The notes: generated from the letters alone by a model not told the origin. A stretch of 64,000 nucleotides of DNA from Ptychodera flava (GCF_041260155.1 NC_091929.1:32105962-32169961), one strand, 5' to 3'; shown: positions 23,430-58,950, numbered from the stretch's first letter. Numbers and translations are program-made.

Positions 23430-25312
23430 GGGCGAAAATTTATGGGCTCGCGCCAATAAATTAACATTAATGGTCAGGGCAGAGTCTGTTATAGCCACAC
23501 ATTAACAGCGAACCCACGAAAACCGTCAAAATTTTCGAAAATTTCCCACGCGAAAGACAACAGGGCCCAAGAACTTGTCAGTGAGTAGTGCGGGCGCTGT
23601 GAAAAATTTGCAAATCCGGAGATTTTTTTCAAAAAAGTGTCTAAACAAGTGCTCCATTTTATTTTGTGATTGATCATGATCTTTATATAAATCACAATTT
23701 ACGTTTTAGCTGTAAAGTTACTACGTTTACGATATTATTCATATTCACTGGCATGTAAACAAACCATTACTGTGTATTTGTGGGCAATAACGTGGTTCAG
23801 CTCAACTAACTAAAATGCGACGGACAGGGCATGGTAATATAATAGGTAATTAACACACACTGACTGTATGAAAATTCCATTACGTCCATTACACGCATTC
23901 CATCTTGATGTACGCCCCCATGCCAGAACTTCGCAGTTAGCAGTGATGATCAAGTATTACATTATATTCTTTGTGGAGTGACCATGATATTACTGGGTGA
24001 TGAGTTGAGCACATGATCGAGTGAATACAACCATGCCATGTGACTATATGCGAGCAAGAATATTAAGCAACCTAGGTAGTGAAAATTAACGGCAATGCTT
24101 CAGTCAAGAAACATGGCCGACACGCCCATGGCTTCGTCTCCAACAACACCGACCCCAGCCTTCATAATATTTCATTTTATGCTAAAGTATACAAACGTTA
24201 CTGGTAGACCCCTATCCCTAAATAAGTAAAACTTTGAAGGACTCTAACGACAGTGCGTTACTTTATTTCATCTTGCGTCTAGTTTAGACGCCTTGGGAAT
24301 AATCGATAAGGACGTTCCAAATACAAAGAAAATGAAGGCAATTTCACATATCGATTCTACCTTTGTCAGTGATATGGTATAGAGAGTAGATAATTATGGT
24401 TTCATTAAAAAGGGAAACGTGACGAGACAAGGTGAATCGATGGTACTTTGACCCTGTTCATTTGATCTGGGTCCCCGGGCAAACAGATTGTGTTTGTGAT
24501 TCGTCCTAAAGGTGTTTCAGGACCAAAGCCCCTTCGTCAATCGCTCGCATGGATTTGCTTTGCCACATTGAGAGTAGCCATTGTTCATCAAAGAGAGATG
24601 GATTAGTACATTGTGGGGTACTTACCTTTGTTAAGTTTTCAATGCGCCATTGACTGATCATACCTTGTGTGAATTGTAGTAAAAGTTTATGAGCATGACA
24701 TGTTTATATAACTTACATTTTGTCATTCTGGAAGTTTGACGAGTGTGGCAGATCATAATTAGTTCACCTGCGTATCTGACTGACTGAATGTAGGCCCAAT
24801 ATCAATGCTGTATACTTTGAATTTGAACAAGTACGACATTGGTGAATGACCTGTGTTCACTTCAAATATTGTAAGTATGAGAAGATTCAAGTTTTTGAGT
24901 AGCAAATGCCTTTTTTGTTATTTTTACTTCCATACGATGTTTCCAATACATTCCTTTGGGCACACGGTGTCAACCCGTCTTGCTTTGATTGGGACTTTTC
25001 CAACCTGGTTGTGAGATCAGTTTCCTTGGAAAGTGCAGAGATTTCCACAGATTTAGGTACGTGTGTATAGGTTCCAGAAAAACGATGTCATTCAACCGTT
25101 ACACGGCACCTTGATCACGCCATGTGTTTTCAACTTTTGTGATCGCAACGAGAGTAGCTGAGAATTCGCTGTTTTCGGGGAGCACCAAGCTGCCGGGACA
25201 AGAGAGACAAGCGAAAATGGAGGTTCTGGAGTAATGACTCGTCTGAACCGTTTTCGATTGATAGGTCACAGCATGGAGGCACCTCTACAGTCACAGCACC
25301 GCTCCAGCGTAG
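23430..25312. other. Intergenic, nothing recognised
   Basis: No exon-like frame, repeat or palindrome of note was seen in this stretch. Confidence 0.5.
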
Positions 25313-25314
25313 AC

Positions 25315-25806
25315 CACAGGGCCTCATAAGTGCCTATTTAAGTCAATATTACAGCGTTTTTCTTTCTTTTTCAATGTCACAAATAATCCAGCTGAAGAGC
25401 ACAACACTTGTGTAGCTGTCTTTTGTGTAGCGTGTATTGGCATGTATAGTGCGTCCTCGTAAATGTGACCTTTAGTTCTGTGACCTCTAGGCCCGGCTCT
25501 AGCCATGCCTACTTCCTGCCCTGCCCTCGCTATGCTTACTGTACTAATTTCCCAATATACAGTAAACACAGCGACGTATGTACACGTGGCCAGAAGGCAT
25601 GGCCAGAGGAATTGGCTAGAGGTCACGGAACTAAAGGTCGTATTTACATATGATCACATTCCCCATTGAGGGCGCACTATACATGCCAATACAAGCTACA
25701 CAAAAGACAGCTACACAAATGTTGTGCTCTTCAGCTTTATTTGTAACATTGAAAAAGAAAGAAAAACGCTGTAATATTGACTAAATAGGCACTTATGAGC
25801 CCCTGT
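25315..25806. mobile_element. hAT-like foldback element with 8-bp direct flanks
   Basis: Two inverted arms of about 180 bp, starting CACAGGGCCTCATAAGTGCC and ending GGCACTTATGAGCCCCTGT, are separated by about 120 bp. Inside the arms are TTACAGCGTTTTTCTTTC and TGTAGCTGTCTTTTGTGTAG with their complements. GCGTAGAC occurs directly outside both ends (25307-25314, 25807-25814), an 8-bp duplication as expected for hAT transposases. No open frame of note; non-autonomous. Confidence 0.8.
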
Positions 25807-26819
25807 GCGTAGACTATATAGCATACACTGCAGTATGTCTTTCACTCCACATATATTGTTATGTAACTTCACGGGGAGACATCAGAGGCAGCAAATAGTT
25901 TCAACCATTGGCAGTTAAATATCGAAAAAGTGATTAGAAAAATAATAAAATCGATGTGGTGTACGATTTTTTAATTTCATTTTATGTCCTTAAGACTGCA
26001 TCGCGATACATTCTAAGACATCGCCATGGGTGATACAGATTACACAGTCTTTATGTAAAACAACATGAGGGAGTTTGGCGGATGATCTTTTACCTCATTT
26101 CCATAAGTATACATATCTTTGACGTCATCAATTTATGGCTTGAGATGGTGCCTACGAGCGTTATACTCTTGCGTTTCCGTAGTTCGGATTATTATGTCGT
26201 AGACTATGAAAATATTGATGTGATTACATAACTTTTTTAGGCTCAGCGTGCGCCTGGATGAGCACTTAACTCCCCTTGTTGCAGCAGTAGGCTACTCAGT
26301 GTGCGTCAAAAGTTCAGACGGCAGTAGGGTCTATACCGATAAGAACCCCCATATTAACTACAAGAGTAAAACAGAAGGACTCAAAATTTGCGAAGTGGGT
26401 GTATTTTGTCAGACTCTAAAAATCATGACTAATTTTTGCAAATTTTCACATCAAGACGAATTCTGATCCCGGGAGAAATACGGGCGGCCATTTTGTTTGT
26501 TTGCATTGACAAGCACGTCGAAAATTGACACAAAAAAGTTCCGACGCACCAAAATTGATGACATAGACGCGGGTTGTCGTGACGTAGAACGACCAGAAAA
26601 CAAATATCGGTATTTTCTGCTTAGAGACAACAAATTTGGCTCGTGCATGTGATAAGAGTGTTAAAACCAACGTTAGTAAAACTGAAAAGTGAACAATGTT
26701 GTCGTTTTCCTGATCGACTTTGTTGGCACTACGAACGTTTAGATCGACGCACATAATATTATGAAAAGAGATCCTCTCATATAAATTTCTAAAAAATCAT
26801 ATTCATAACGTATGTGGCG

Positions 26820-28140
26820 TACCCTTCCGGCAATTACCCCTATCCTTGTGTCTAAAATGTGACCTTCCCATTGCTGGCATTCTAAAATTTGACCCTCCCC
26901 CAATCACTGCAGTATTCTCCCAAGGAATAACTCAGACACAAAATCAGCTAATTACATAACAATATGTTTAATCGTTATGTAAGTTACAGACATAAATTAC
27001 GGGGGGGGGGGGGCTGGCATTTTGAGAGGGAGAGTTGCAATTCATCACGCAGGCATTTTTAAGGGTCATTCATTTGCGGGAGGGTCACCACATTTTGTAC
27101 AACTATAAGGCGACAAGATGTGGCTGATATAGCGCTTCACCCGAAAATATCAAATGATAATACATGAGTATCTATCTTGCAAACTATTGACAATTTTCCC
27201 CACACAACAAGCTATATCTGTACATTTATATATGTTTGATAATATATGTAAATGTACTTTGCTTTTGAAGTAGGAAGTAAAATGTGCATGTGTGTACAAG
27301 AAATTGGATATTTGATTTCATTGAAAATGTTCATTTACTATACATAGTTGTCTATGAGGAAACTATGAATATTTATTTTCAAATATAATGCAATAATAGG
27401 TAAAGCTGTGTATTTATGTACACTTGATTATTGATGTCATGTATTTGGTTCGACTAGAGTGGTTACAAGTAGATATGTGTGCAAGGAATTGGATTTTGGA
27501 ATTTCACCAAAATGTTGACTTTACTGTATATTGTCGTCTATGAGGAAACTATGAATGATTTTTTTCCAGTGCAAAACCTGGTAAATCTGTGTATTTATGT
27601 ACACTTGATTAATGATATTAATATACTTGATTAGTCTAGGGTAGTTAAAATGGATGTGTGTGCAAAACAATGGATTTTGGAATTTAGGCGAAATGTTGAA
27701 TTCAGTACACTTGGTAGTCTTTGAGAGAACAGTTTTACTATAATTAATTTTTTACTAATGTAAAACATAACCTTACAATATCTGTGCATTTATAGACATT
27801 TGATAATTGATATACACTTTGCCCTCTTTCCAATATGTTATTGTCTCTTGTCTTCCATCAGTTTTAACTGTTTAATGTGTTTAATGTAGGATACCACTGC
27901 ATCTTCTTTGCTAGTGAAGCTTGTCGATAATGTGTATGTATTTATTAAAAGAATCAATGTATTTCGTCGGCAATTTCCTATTCAGGAAATATCAAATGGA
28001 CATTCAAAGGTTTGGCCGTAAAATCACCTTCTGTAAAAAGTGACCCTCCCCCAAGATGGGTTTATAAAGAGTGACCCTCTCCCTTGGACAGTTTTCTAAA
28101 AAGTGACCCTCCTCCTAATTCCCCCGGCCCACCCCTTGTA
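26820..28140. mobile_element. Element carrying ~185-bp tandem repeats, copy 2
   Basis: Both margins hold scattered GTGACCCTCCCC or GGGAGGGTCAC strings, which are inverted with respect to each other. Between 27190 and 27790 lie three or four tandem units (GTGTGTACAAGAAATTGGAT at 27290, related starts near 27478 and 27657; spacing about 188 and 180 bp), each containing GTCTATGAGGAAACTATGAA or a variant. The same units occur at 17.3-17.85 kb, so the repeat travels with the element. Ends and superfamily are undefined. Confidence 0.55.
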
Positions 28141-28386
28141 ATTACTGAAGGCTCCCTTAACTACTGTAAGATGGATTAAAGCAATATTTTCCATATCTTC
28201 ATTACTGAATGCGGCCAGTTTTACTTTAAAAAATAAAAAGTAGATAATATAATGAATAATTATATGAAAAAATAACTAACTAACTGACTTACAAACTAAC
28301 AAATAAATAAATAAATAATATTTCTTATTCATACAGATTTTTGAAGACATTTTCACTCTTTGGCAAGTCGACTAGATGTTTCGAAG

Positions 28387-38870
<10,484 letters not shown>

Positions 38871-41800
38871 TTTTTTTCACAAACAGTTCGCAATTCTTGT
38901 GGATGTGGATCGTGATGGTTCGCCGGTTATTCTCAGAGAGTAAAGAAGGCATTTTAAAGGTCACAACACACGTGAAGTGAATTTTATTTCACCAGAAATA
39001 TGTAGACATAATATATACATGTGCGAATCATAATATGTACGTGTAACTTGTTCTTATCTTGTTTGTTTCCGGGTCATCGTGTTTTTTTGGAAGGTTCAGC
39101 AAAACGCTTGTCACGTGACTATTATGCAATAATGGCTATGTACTGCGGACGGTCGGATTTCTCAATATCAGGGCTTTTAGAAAATATATACTTTATTGGG
39201 CTTTGCGATTTGTATAACTGAGAAAAAAATAAAAACCTGAAAGTGTCCGTAAGGTATGTAGCTACCTTAGGTGCTTTTTTACTATTGTGCTTTTAAAATA
39301 TCATTTTGTTTTTATGATCTTGTATTTTTATTGTAAAGCGGTTTGACATCTTATTGATGGAAATCGCTCTAGAAAACAACATTTATGATTATTATTGTTA
39401 TTATTTTTAAATGTAAATCGGCTGTCAGGATGTTGACCACACAGTGAAGATGTGAAACGGTATATATTTGTTAAAAACTTTATAAAAATCTAGTTTAGTG
39501 TAGTATAGTCTAGTCTTTTGGCGGCTATCTTTATAAATAGTAATCTCTCTATCTTGTCTTGAAATCTGGCATGGCGATACCAATTTTAACTTACTTTTCT
39601 GCGAGAGTTTCAATTAGAAGAAAATACTTTTTTAGTATCATCTTACATTTCCATGTTCAGGAATTGGCCAACTCATCGCGAGTCTTGAAGACTTCAAGTA
39701 GCGTTCAAAGAAAGGGATACGTCACGACCTCAGGTGAATTAGCATAACAAAAGGGCGTAAAAATCCCGCTTCATATATCACGGTGACACGCACTTTGGTT
39801 GGAAAACTTTATTCAACAATATTTTAAAATTACCAAATAATGATTTGCGTGTAGACTGAAAGATTCAGTCACGTGAGGGCGCTTTAGAAGAGAGGGTCGA
39901 AGATCCTGCGGGGCGCCTTGACAAGACCGAATCCCAGTCCAGAAAAACTTGTCGTCACAAGGCAATTACGTGTTCTTTTTCAATATTCTGTGATATTTGA
40001 TAAAATCACAGTGACGTCAAACTTCGAAATATCATATCGTCGTATCACCACAGTGTCAGTTGTTTAAAATTCTGGCTTTTTTTCCTGACTGTTTCTAGGT
40101 GCCAACTCTGAGTGAGATCTCGTTAGGATCACTACAGTTTTCTTGCCAATCGCAGCCACGTTCATTCAATGCTTGTCCCTTATGCCCGGCTTCTGCTCAC
40201 CATGCAGCTCGTTGGTGTAAATTTAACACTAAATCAATCAGATTATTGATTTTTCCCCAGCAAACGGACCGAAAATATCGCCTTGTGCGTGAAAGGGCGA
40301 TTCCATTACTCTCACTCAAAAAATACATCATTTATCGTGAATGACTTTGCAAAGTGTCAGTAAATTGAATCAGCCAGTCATAACAGATTGCCTTTTTTCG
40401 GTTGGGTCTATCATAGCATTAACCTGGTTAAGCGTAATGGGACATTCCTGCGTACAAAAATCTGAATCTGACGGAGTGAGGCGCCACGTGGCGACGGATG
40501 TGCTGCCATGGTAACGAGTCGACTGCCTGCGAGAGTGAGCAGTGTTTAATGATCATGTGATGAAATCAAGGAGCAGGAATGAGCACAGCTAATGCATACA
40601 AAAGAAGGCGATCAACAGCTTGTAAAGCCCCCGCTCACTTCATGGTTTTGTCGTTTACCAAAAAAGGGCAATTTCGCCTGGAAGACGTTTCACGTTTTTG
40701 ACATTTCGACATCAACAAATCGTATAGTCAGCTTCTCCTTCGCTAGATTTTCTCGAGACTATAAACCACAGATTGCTTCGGCAACTGTTCCTTATGACCC
40801 AGGGTAGTTCAGACTGAGTCTCGTAATTTAATTCATCAAATCCATCGCTACAGGCAATTTCTTTTCATTCGCGGTCGCAGGCTCGTTGTTGAAAATGTCA
40901 AATAACTTTAAGACATTGCTAAGCTTTTACCTAAAATCGAAAGATTACAAACACTGACCGCACTCCCTGTGGGGGAACGTTGAGACATTTTGATTAGATG
41001 ACGTCAGAGTTCGTCTTTTATAATTGACCAAAAACTTATATATTGACATCATCTATATAAGGATTAGGATATTTATTTCCTAATAGAACAGAAAAGAAAA
41101 ATAGAAAAATACTGACATATTAAGGATTAGTGAATTGGTAGGGACTAGAAAATTGTATCATACTAATCGAGTCCAGCCCCCTACTATCCACAATCGCTGA
41201 ATTTATCATTTTGCCATAGGGCGCCATATTGAACATTTAGTCTGGCTAGCTGAAATAAATTCTATATAAATGTAAGTACATTATTAAATTATAAAACTTT
41301 GTGGTAGAATATACATAACAGAAACGAAACCTGTTCGATAAACAAGAGGTGACATTTCAAGTATTTTTAACTTTTGAGTTGGATATCAAAGACCTTATAC
41401 TTCGTGGGATTTGGTTCCAAAGTGTAACACCAGAGTATTTCATTGAACACTGTCCTATATTAGTGGTATATTTAGGGATGAGAAGATTTCCCTTGTCTTT
41501 CGACCGAGTAGGATACAGATGTTGAATGCTTGAAAAGTAACAAGGGATTTCTGGAGGAAAATTTTCACCTATGTTAGCATAAACAAAAAGTACATTTTGA
41601 TAAGTATATTGCTTACAAACATTAAGAATTGCCAGCTAATGAAATAATACGGGTGTTTGGTCGTACCAAACTTTTACTGGGGGGTAGTTGCAAAAACTAT
41701 CTTCATTGTGACACCTGAAAAACAACTCTGAATATCCATTTAACGTTTGAATTTATGTCAAGGGCTATTTTTCTCTATTTTCGTTTTTTTTTTAATTTCA
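38871..41800. other. 3' flank of copy B and intergenic DNA
   Basis: It begins with the likely 3' UTR of copy B (AATAAA at 39228-39233, 358 nt after the stop). Beyond that I see no exon, transposon or long repeat. Confidence 0.5.
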
Positions 41801-41804
41801 ACAA

Positions 41805-42025
41805 CGGTTTCTTGTTCTACCTCCCACAACACGTTGGGATATACAAGACTCAGCTAGCTACACAGCCCCATACATGTATAAACCGCATTGTTATTGTTGA
41901 CAAGTGAATTCTTGTCAGTACAAGAAATCATGTCAACAATAACATTGCACTCTTCATGTATAGACGCTGTGTTGTCAACCTGAATATAGGTGTTTAACGT
42001 GCTTTTGGAGTAGCACAAGAACTTG
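41805..42025 (+). mobile_element. MITE family C copy
   Basis: GGTTTCTTGTTCTACCTCCC on the left and TTGGAGTAGCACAAGAACTT on the right are inverted. A second inner inverted pair (TGTTATTGTTGACA / TGTCAACAATAACA) surrounds the centre. Confidence 0.65.
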
Positions 42026-42086
42026 ACATTGACATACAAACCAAAATAATGGAAAAAATCATGAGTGTTACAGCTCCTGTTTCTTT

Positions 42087-42484
42087 AAGGTAGAATGCGC
42101 CTCGGAGACAGATATTTGGACTCTTAAATTTTTACAATTCTTTTCTGATCTACCACTTGTGGGGGTGGGGGCTCTTTTTGAAGCCCTTGGTATAAGAAAA
42201 AAGTTTCACCTTCTTAGTCTTTTGAAGTATGTATGGAATTGAAAATTTTCACCATCCCTATGTTAATTCTATGGAGAAAAAAATATTTTTCTCCATAGAA
42301 TTAACACAGGGATGGTGAAAATTTTCAATTCCAAATAATTTGTAATTTATTTCTCTAATAGCAAAATTTTCACGGTGACCCCAAATTTCAATTCTTGATT
42401 TGAAAGTGAATGGTTGAAAGATACTTTGAGGAAATTTTGAGCAAAAGTTTAAGTCTTTTACTTTCGAGGCGCATACTACCTTTA
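42087..42484 (+). mobile_element. MITE family A copy with internal hairpin
   Basis: Intact ends (AAGGTAGAATGCGCCTCGG and CGAGGCGCATACTACCTT). Unlike its relatives it contains a near-perfect palindrome at about 42236-42337: GGAATTGAAAATTTTCACCA and TTCTATGGAGAAAAA, each followed by the complement. This probably comes from a local inverted duplication, and it makes the copy about 50 bp longer than usual. Confidence 0.8.
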
Positions 42485-43473
42485 TACTTCTAGTTCGTAC
42501 AACGAATTTGCTTATCGTATATAGTAAACTACTTGCATGATAAAATCGACCATGGCAACATGGTAGCTGTGACGTGTTCTTAACCTCTCGATGTAGAAAA
42601 CATTGTAAATTTACATTCAATCTACCATCCGCACAGCGCCCTCATCACAGCTGTTAAAACAGCTGTGTAAATTAATAATATGTGCGCCATTATTTGTGAA
42701 TGAGTAACAAAGGTTTTATCATTAAAATTTTGTAGCATTTTCACACGAATGTAGTGTAATGTAAAGTTTTACAATTGACATCCATTTTTAGCGGCTCTAC
42801 TCAAGATATTATCCCGACATTTAAAATACCCAATGGCTTGCATTTTTGGTATATGCTTAGTATCAAATAAAAGCACACATTTCAGTGAGTATGATGACAA
42901 AATAGTTATTTTGAAAATTAATTTATCAAAACAGCGCGAATATAACAGTTCGTTTTTGTTCCCAATTGTTTGCCAGTTCATTAAAGACTTTGATTGACAC
43001 GTTGGTCCACTCCGGTAGGCCACAAATTTCGATCGACTTGTATGCCCAGAACATTCGATTTCATTCGGCATGGATTTAGTGTGACGTCAGAACCAGCTAC
43101 GTCATTATCTGTGAAGCCTCAGTAACTAACTACACACGACGTCATTCCGCTTGCAAAATGTGCTTGCGCTTTTTGAGGTCCAGTTGAATTGTTACTGACA
43201 AACGATGACCGCGGATGTGTTTTCTGATGATAACTCCAGTGGAAGCGATTTACCACATTCGTGATGAACTATTTTCCTGTTAAATTTTGAATAATCTGTA
43301 TATTTGAATAGAATCTAGCGGTTTACAAATCAGGAGAGGTCATTAAAGAGGAAAGTTCCAACCCCTGGTAATGAACACTCCCATAAATATATTATTGTTA
43401 TGCGTACCAACACATACAAAATAACGTCAAATTGTCATTGTGCCTATCTTTGCAGAGTTGAATATCGTTAATA

Positions 43474-43812
43474 TAAGCGAGAATTCGCCTCGGCGACAGA
43501 TATTCGGAGTCTCAAACATTTTCAATACCTTTTTACTCTGCTACTCGTTAGGGCTCATTTTACATGTTATCGAGTAAATAATAATTTGACTGGGTTGATT
43601 TCATGAAAATCGAATTTTTTTTCCACATGGAGTTTAACAGAGGGATGCCGGCCATTTTGAATTTCAAGCGACGGTAAACAGTAAGTTAGTGCTAAGTTTT
43701 TCATGGTGAGCCTTGATTTTATTCCTGATTTTGAATGGAGGTATTTTCAAGTTTCTCTGCGGAAAATTAAAGTAAAATTTGAAGTCCTTCGAGTTCAAGG
43801 TGTGTACTACCC
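43474..43812 (+). mobile_element. MITE family A copy, diverged
   Basis: TAAGCGAGAATTCGCCTCGG at the left; GAGTTCAAGGTGTGTACTACC at the right. The interior order is kept (ACAGATATTCGGAGTCTCAA, GCCGGCCATTTTGAATTTCA). Confidence 0.65.
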
Positions 43813-44419
43813 TGAGAATTCACGGTAGGTCATAAAAGCAAGACTTTTGGCCGTATAATGCCCTCTTTGTATACAGACATAACTAATGTGCAGAGCTTTG
43901 CGTGTATGTTGGAATATGCCGTTCTGACGTTTTGGTCGTTTTAAGTGATGAACAATGAATGACGTTGAACCTGAGCTTTACGGATGCAGTGACCCTTGGA
44001 GAGTTCCTGTTGTCTAACCAAACGTAACCTTTGACCCCCGAGTAGACAAACCTGAGGAAATGTATGTAACTCATAAAAAAGGCGGGAAACAACAGGAAGC
44101 CGGATCGTGTTGTTCTAATTTCTCATACTGGATCGAATTGGCACATTTTCTGTTTGTTGCTCACAAAACGCCGCTTTAAAAGTCCACAGCTGTACCTCTT
44201 GATGATCATTTCACTATTGTTGACCGCGGAGTGACGTCAGTAGGTGAAACGCACGTGAGCGAGGTGATGAGATCATCAGACGATAGAGAAGAGCCAATGA
44301 TACAGAAATTGGATGAAAAATCCGAACTTCATTTGTTTTCACCGCGTTGTGATGCCAAAATGACGTAAGAACCCACAAGTATATCCGGATCGAGAATGTT
44401 TGTGTTGTATATTAACGTC

Positions 44420-44690
44420 AAGTTCTTGTTCTACTCCACAAAGCATGCGGGAAGAGCGGCTATTCAGCTTGTCAAGACAACGCCTGTATGCGTAAAATGC
44501 AGTTTGTTTTTTACTTTTGAATCTTGACCGGACCAAAATTCTCTTTTTAACAGTAAGAATGGAGTTTAGTATTTTTCAACAATAACAATGCAGTTTATGT
44601 GGGTTGATTTGACAAGCTGAACGCTGTGTATCTAACATGCCAAGGGGGGGTGATCAAGAAATTGTTATTGACATAAAAACGTAAAAGTGG
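44420..44690 (+). mobile_element. MITE family C copy, right end diverged
   Basis: AAGTTCTTGTTCTACTCCAC at the left, then TATTCAGCTTGTCAAGACAA and TTGACAAGCTGAACGCTGTG, which are mutually inverted. The right terminus is not recognisable. Confidence 0.5.
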
Positions 44691-44856
44691 GAAAAATCAT
44701 CAAACCTTACAGCTACAAGCCATATGAATGGAAATACGAAATGTGGGAACATGATTGTCTGAAAAAGAAGAACAAACCAATAAAAAACAACGACATCAAT
44801 TGGCATCGACTGGGTTTACATCTTGCCTTTCACTTTAACCCTGCAAGAATTTGCCA

Positions 44857-45207
44857 TAAGGTAGTAAGCGCCTAAACAGTGAAAGACTTGAACTTTTAGT
44901 CAAGCTTTCCTCAATGAAACTTTCAACCATTCTCTCACCAAATCAATAAAATATCAGGGTTCACCGTGCAAACTTTGGTACTAGAGAAACAAATTACCTG
45001 ACATTTACCGATAAATTCAAAATGGCCGCAACCCCTGTGATAACTCCATGCGGAAAATAAAATTTTCAATTTTCCAAAAGTTGAGATGGTGAAAATAATT
45101 CTTACTCTTTAAGAGCTTCAAAAATGAACCTCACAAGTGGTGGAACAGAAAAGAATTGTAAAAGTTTTGGAGTCCGAATATGTGTCCTTGAGGCGCATTC
45201 TACCTTA
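44857..45207 (-). mobile_element. MITE family A copy, inverted
   Basis: TAAGGTAGTAAGCGCCT opens it and GAGGCGCATTCTACCTTA closes it, so both termini are present. The interior is the reverse complement of the other copies (TACTAGAGAAACAAATTACC, AAAATGGCCGCAACCCCTG). TA stands at both ends. Confidence 0.75.
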
Positions 45208-45652
45208 AGCTCTCTTTCATCCATCAGGAAGGAAAAAGTATAAAGACCGTGACATAATTTTCGCCCATTAGTGTCCTTTCACTGAAAAGACTAGACTCAC
45301 GGAGTATATCCACGATTTTACAAACGATACAGAGTACGGTATGAAAGACTGGACAATTTTACTGAATCAACAATAAAAAAATAGCTTTCCACTGGGAAAA
45401 GTAAACTCTTTAAACAAGGATGTCTTTACTTCAGAAAGAGGACGATTATACGGATGAACTTGTTTGAAAGGACGTCTTGTATTTAAATTCAGCCTGGAAT
45501 CTGACTGACTCCACAATGTAATCGATGGCACTGTGGTTACTGTCAATGTGAGATAAGACTTCATGTGGATTTAAAGATTATTATACCTGTTCAAGTGACA
45601 ATACGCTAGGAAACAAGAAAACATCTTCATCATATTAGATAGCACATTACCG

Positions 45653-45654
<2 letters not shown>

Positions 45655-45701
<47 letters not shown>
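45655..45701 (+). repeat. (CT)n microsatellite
   Basis: About 46 bp of CT repeats, 670 bp upstream of the putative start codon of tryptophan hydroxylase. Confidence 0.95.
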
Positions 45702-45703
<2 letters not shown>

Positions 45704-46366
45704 AACATGTACATATCATTACCATATTTGGTAATGTCACCTTCAATTTTCACACACTGAATCCAATTCGTGCACAGTACGCTTCACTGCCTCGATCGTA
45801 GACGTGTTTACCGTTCACAACTTTTCCTTATTCGTCAAGACGTCAAAAAAAGTATGTCAAAGAAACTTGGAAAATTGCATCCATTTTCTTCTGAAAGAGC
45901 CGGTTGCCTTGACTGCCGGTGACGTACAGGTTGCGTCCGTTACCAGGAAACCGAGCGGACATCCCGTTGCTCCCTGGCAGATTATGCGCGCGCGACACCT
46001 TAATCGACGCCAATTCATCAAGCAAGTCAAAAGGCAGGTCACTTCCTAATATAAGGACTTAAATATGCTATTAATAATGTGCGGCCTACGTGAAGAACAA
46101 TGCGTGATATTATTAAATGAGCATATAAAAGCAAGCCTGGAAAAGTCTAACGTCGACTTTTGCACACAGGTATTCTGTGTTACGCGCTTCGATCCCGTTT
46201 TAAGAAGAGAAAGACATCTTAACGGTTCGGCCAGCTTGCACATCGACTCTGGAAAGTGACAACTGCTTTACCTACAACTGGTGGATCGCTTACTTTTGTG
46301 GGAGACTGAGACAAGCAATATCGACGTCCGAAGACCTCCTGCCTTGACTTGGATACCGAGATAACC

Positions 46367-57569
<11,203 letters not shown>

Positions 57570-57658
57570 AATTTTTATTTTGTACAGCTTAAGATGGCAA
57601 GAAGGAAGACTCTATACTGAAAACAACCAATTTTGCCCCAATTTTCTTTAATTTTAAT

Positions 57659-57664
57659 AATAAA
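57659..57664 (+). promoter_or_regulatory. Polyadenylation signal AATAAA
   Basis: Canonical AATAAA 90 nt after the stop codon of tryptophan hydroxylase; the best candidate for its 3' end. Confidence 0.6.
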
Positions 57665-58639
57665 TTTGCAGCTATCTCTCCGTCAATCAAGTTACGCCAC
57701 ATGCAAATGAGTAAATATTTGTAAATGGTGAACATTTAGTTCATAGGTTCGTGGCACATGCATATTCGTAACTTTGCGAACAATTAAAAGTGATGACTGG
57801 TGGAGGAAAGATTATCTTCTTGCCCTAACTACAAACCAGGCCATATTACTACAATCATATATTTTTGTTAGCTTTGAGCTGATAGAGAACTGAAATGAGG
57901 TAATATGTACAATATGTAAATGCAAACACAGCTGAAGCAGTGGTAAGCAATTACAGTGTAAGTTGTTGATAAAAGTAGAGAATACATAGTCCATACACCA
58001 ATTTTGCTGTCATCGGGTTATAGAGTCGTATACGTTAAAAAATTCTCTTCTAAGGGGACAGTAACTCTAACTTTGATAACAATCACTACTTTTGTTCTAT
58101 CAGACATACTTTTTTTCATATTTCTTCCCAAAATTGCTTAAACCCATAATTTTATGCTAGGTCAGGGTTAGCTAAATCAAAGGATTTGTAAGAGAAACCG
58201 TTCTGGTGTTATGTCATACATGAATTAAAACCCGCACTAAAAGTATGTTATCTTCAATTAAATTAAAATATTGCACCGTAAAGGCTGTAATGACACATTG
58301 AACATAAGGTGCTTCGGCAAAAATGCTTTTTGCGTGACAACAGCAAGTACATACTGACGGCAATTCTTTCCTTATCTATGAATACCTTACTTATAGGACG
58401 ACAACTATGACAATCACTGCAAAAATAGTGCTATCTGTTTATTTTGCTATTCAGAATTAGAATCACTGCGTGTATAAACTGTTATCGCAGATTTTTCGGG
58501 CTTGACTTTCCCCTTTCATTGCGCATAGTGATATGCAATAACTATTACAGTCTCATTGTAATAAAATATGTTATTATACCATGCACTTTGCGTATTGTCA
58601 ATGTGTGTATACGTTTGTGAGTACGTACGTATGTCTATA

Positions 58640-58853
58640 CGCTTGTCTGTCTGCCTGCCTACCTGTCTGCCTATCTGCCTATCTGCCTGCCTGCATGCAT
58701 GCATGCATGCAGGATGCATGCATGCATGCATGTATGTATGTATATGTGCGTGCGTGCGTGCGTGAATGTATGTATGTATGTATGTATGTATGTATGTATG
58801 TATGTATGTATGTATGTATGTATGTATGTAGTATGTATGTATGTATGTATGTA

Positions 58854-58950
<97 letters not shown>

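Noticed and set aside
43204-43263. Short acidic-serine frame starting ATGACCGCGG in GC-richer DNA
   Set aside because: Only 19 codons and ends in a stop; no donor site or downstream exon identified.
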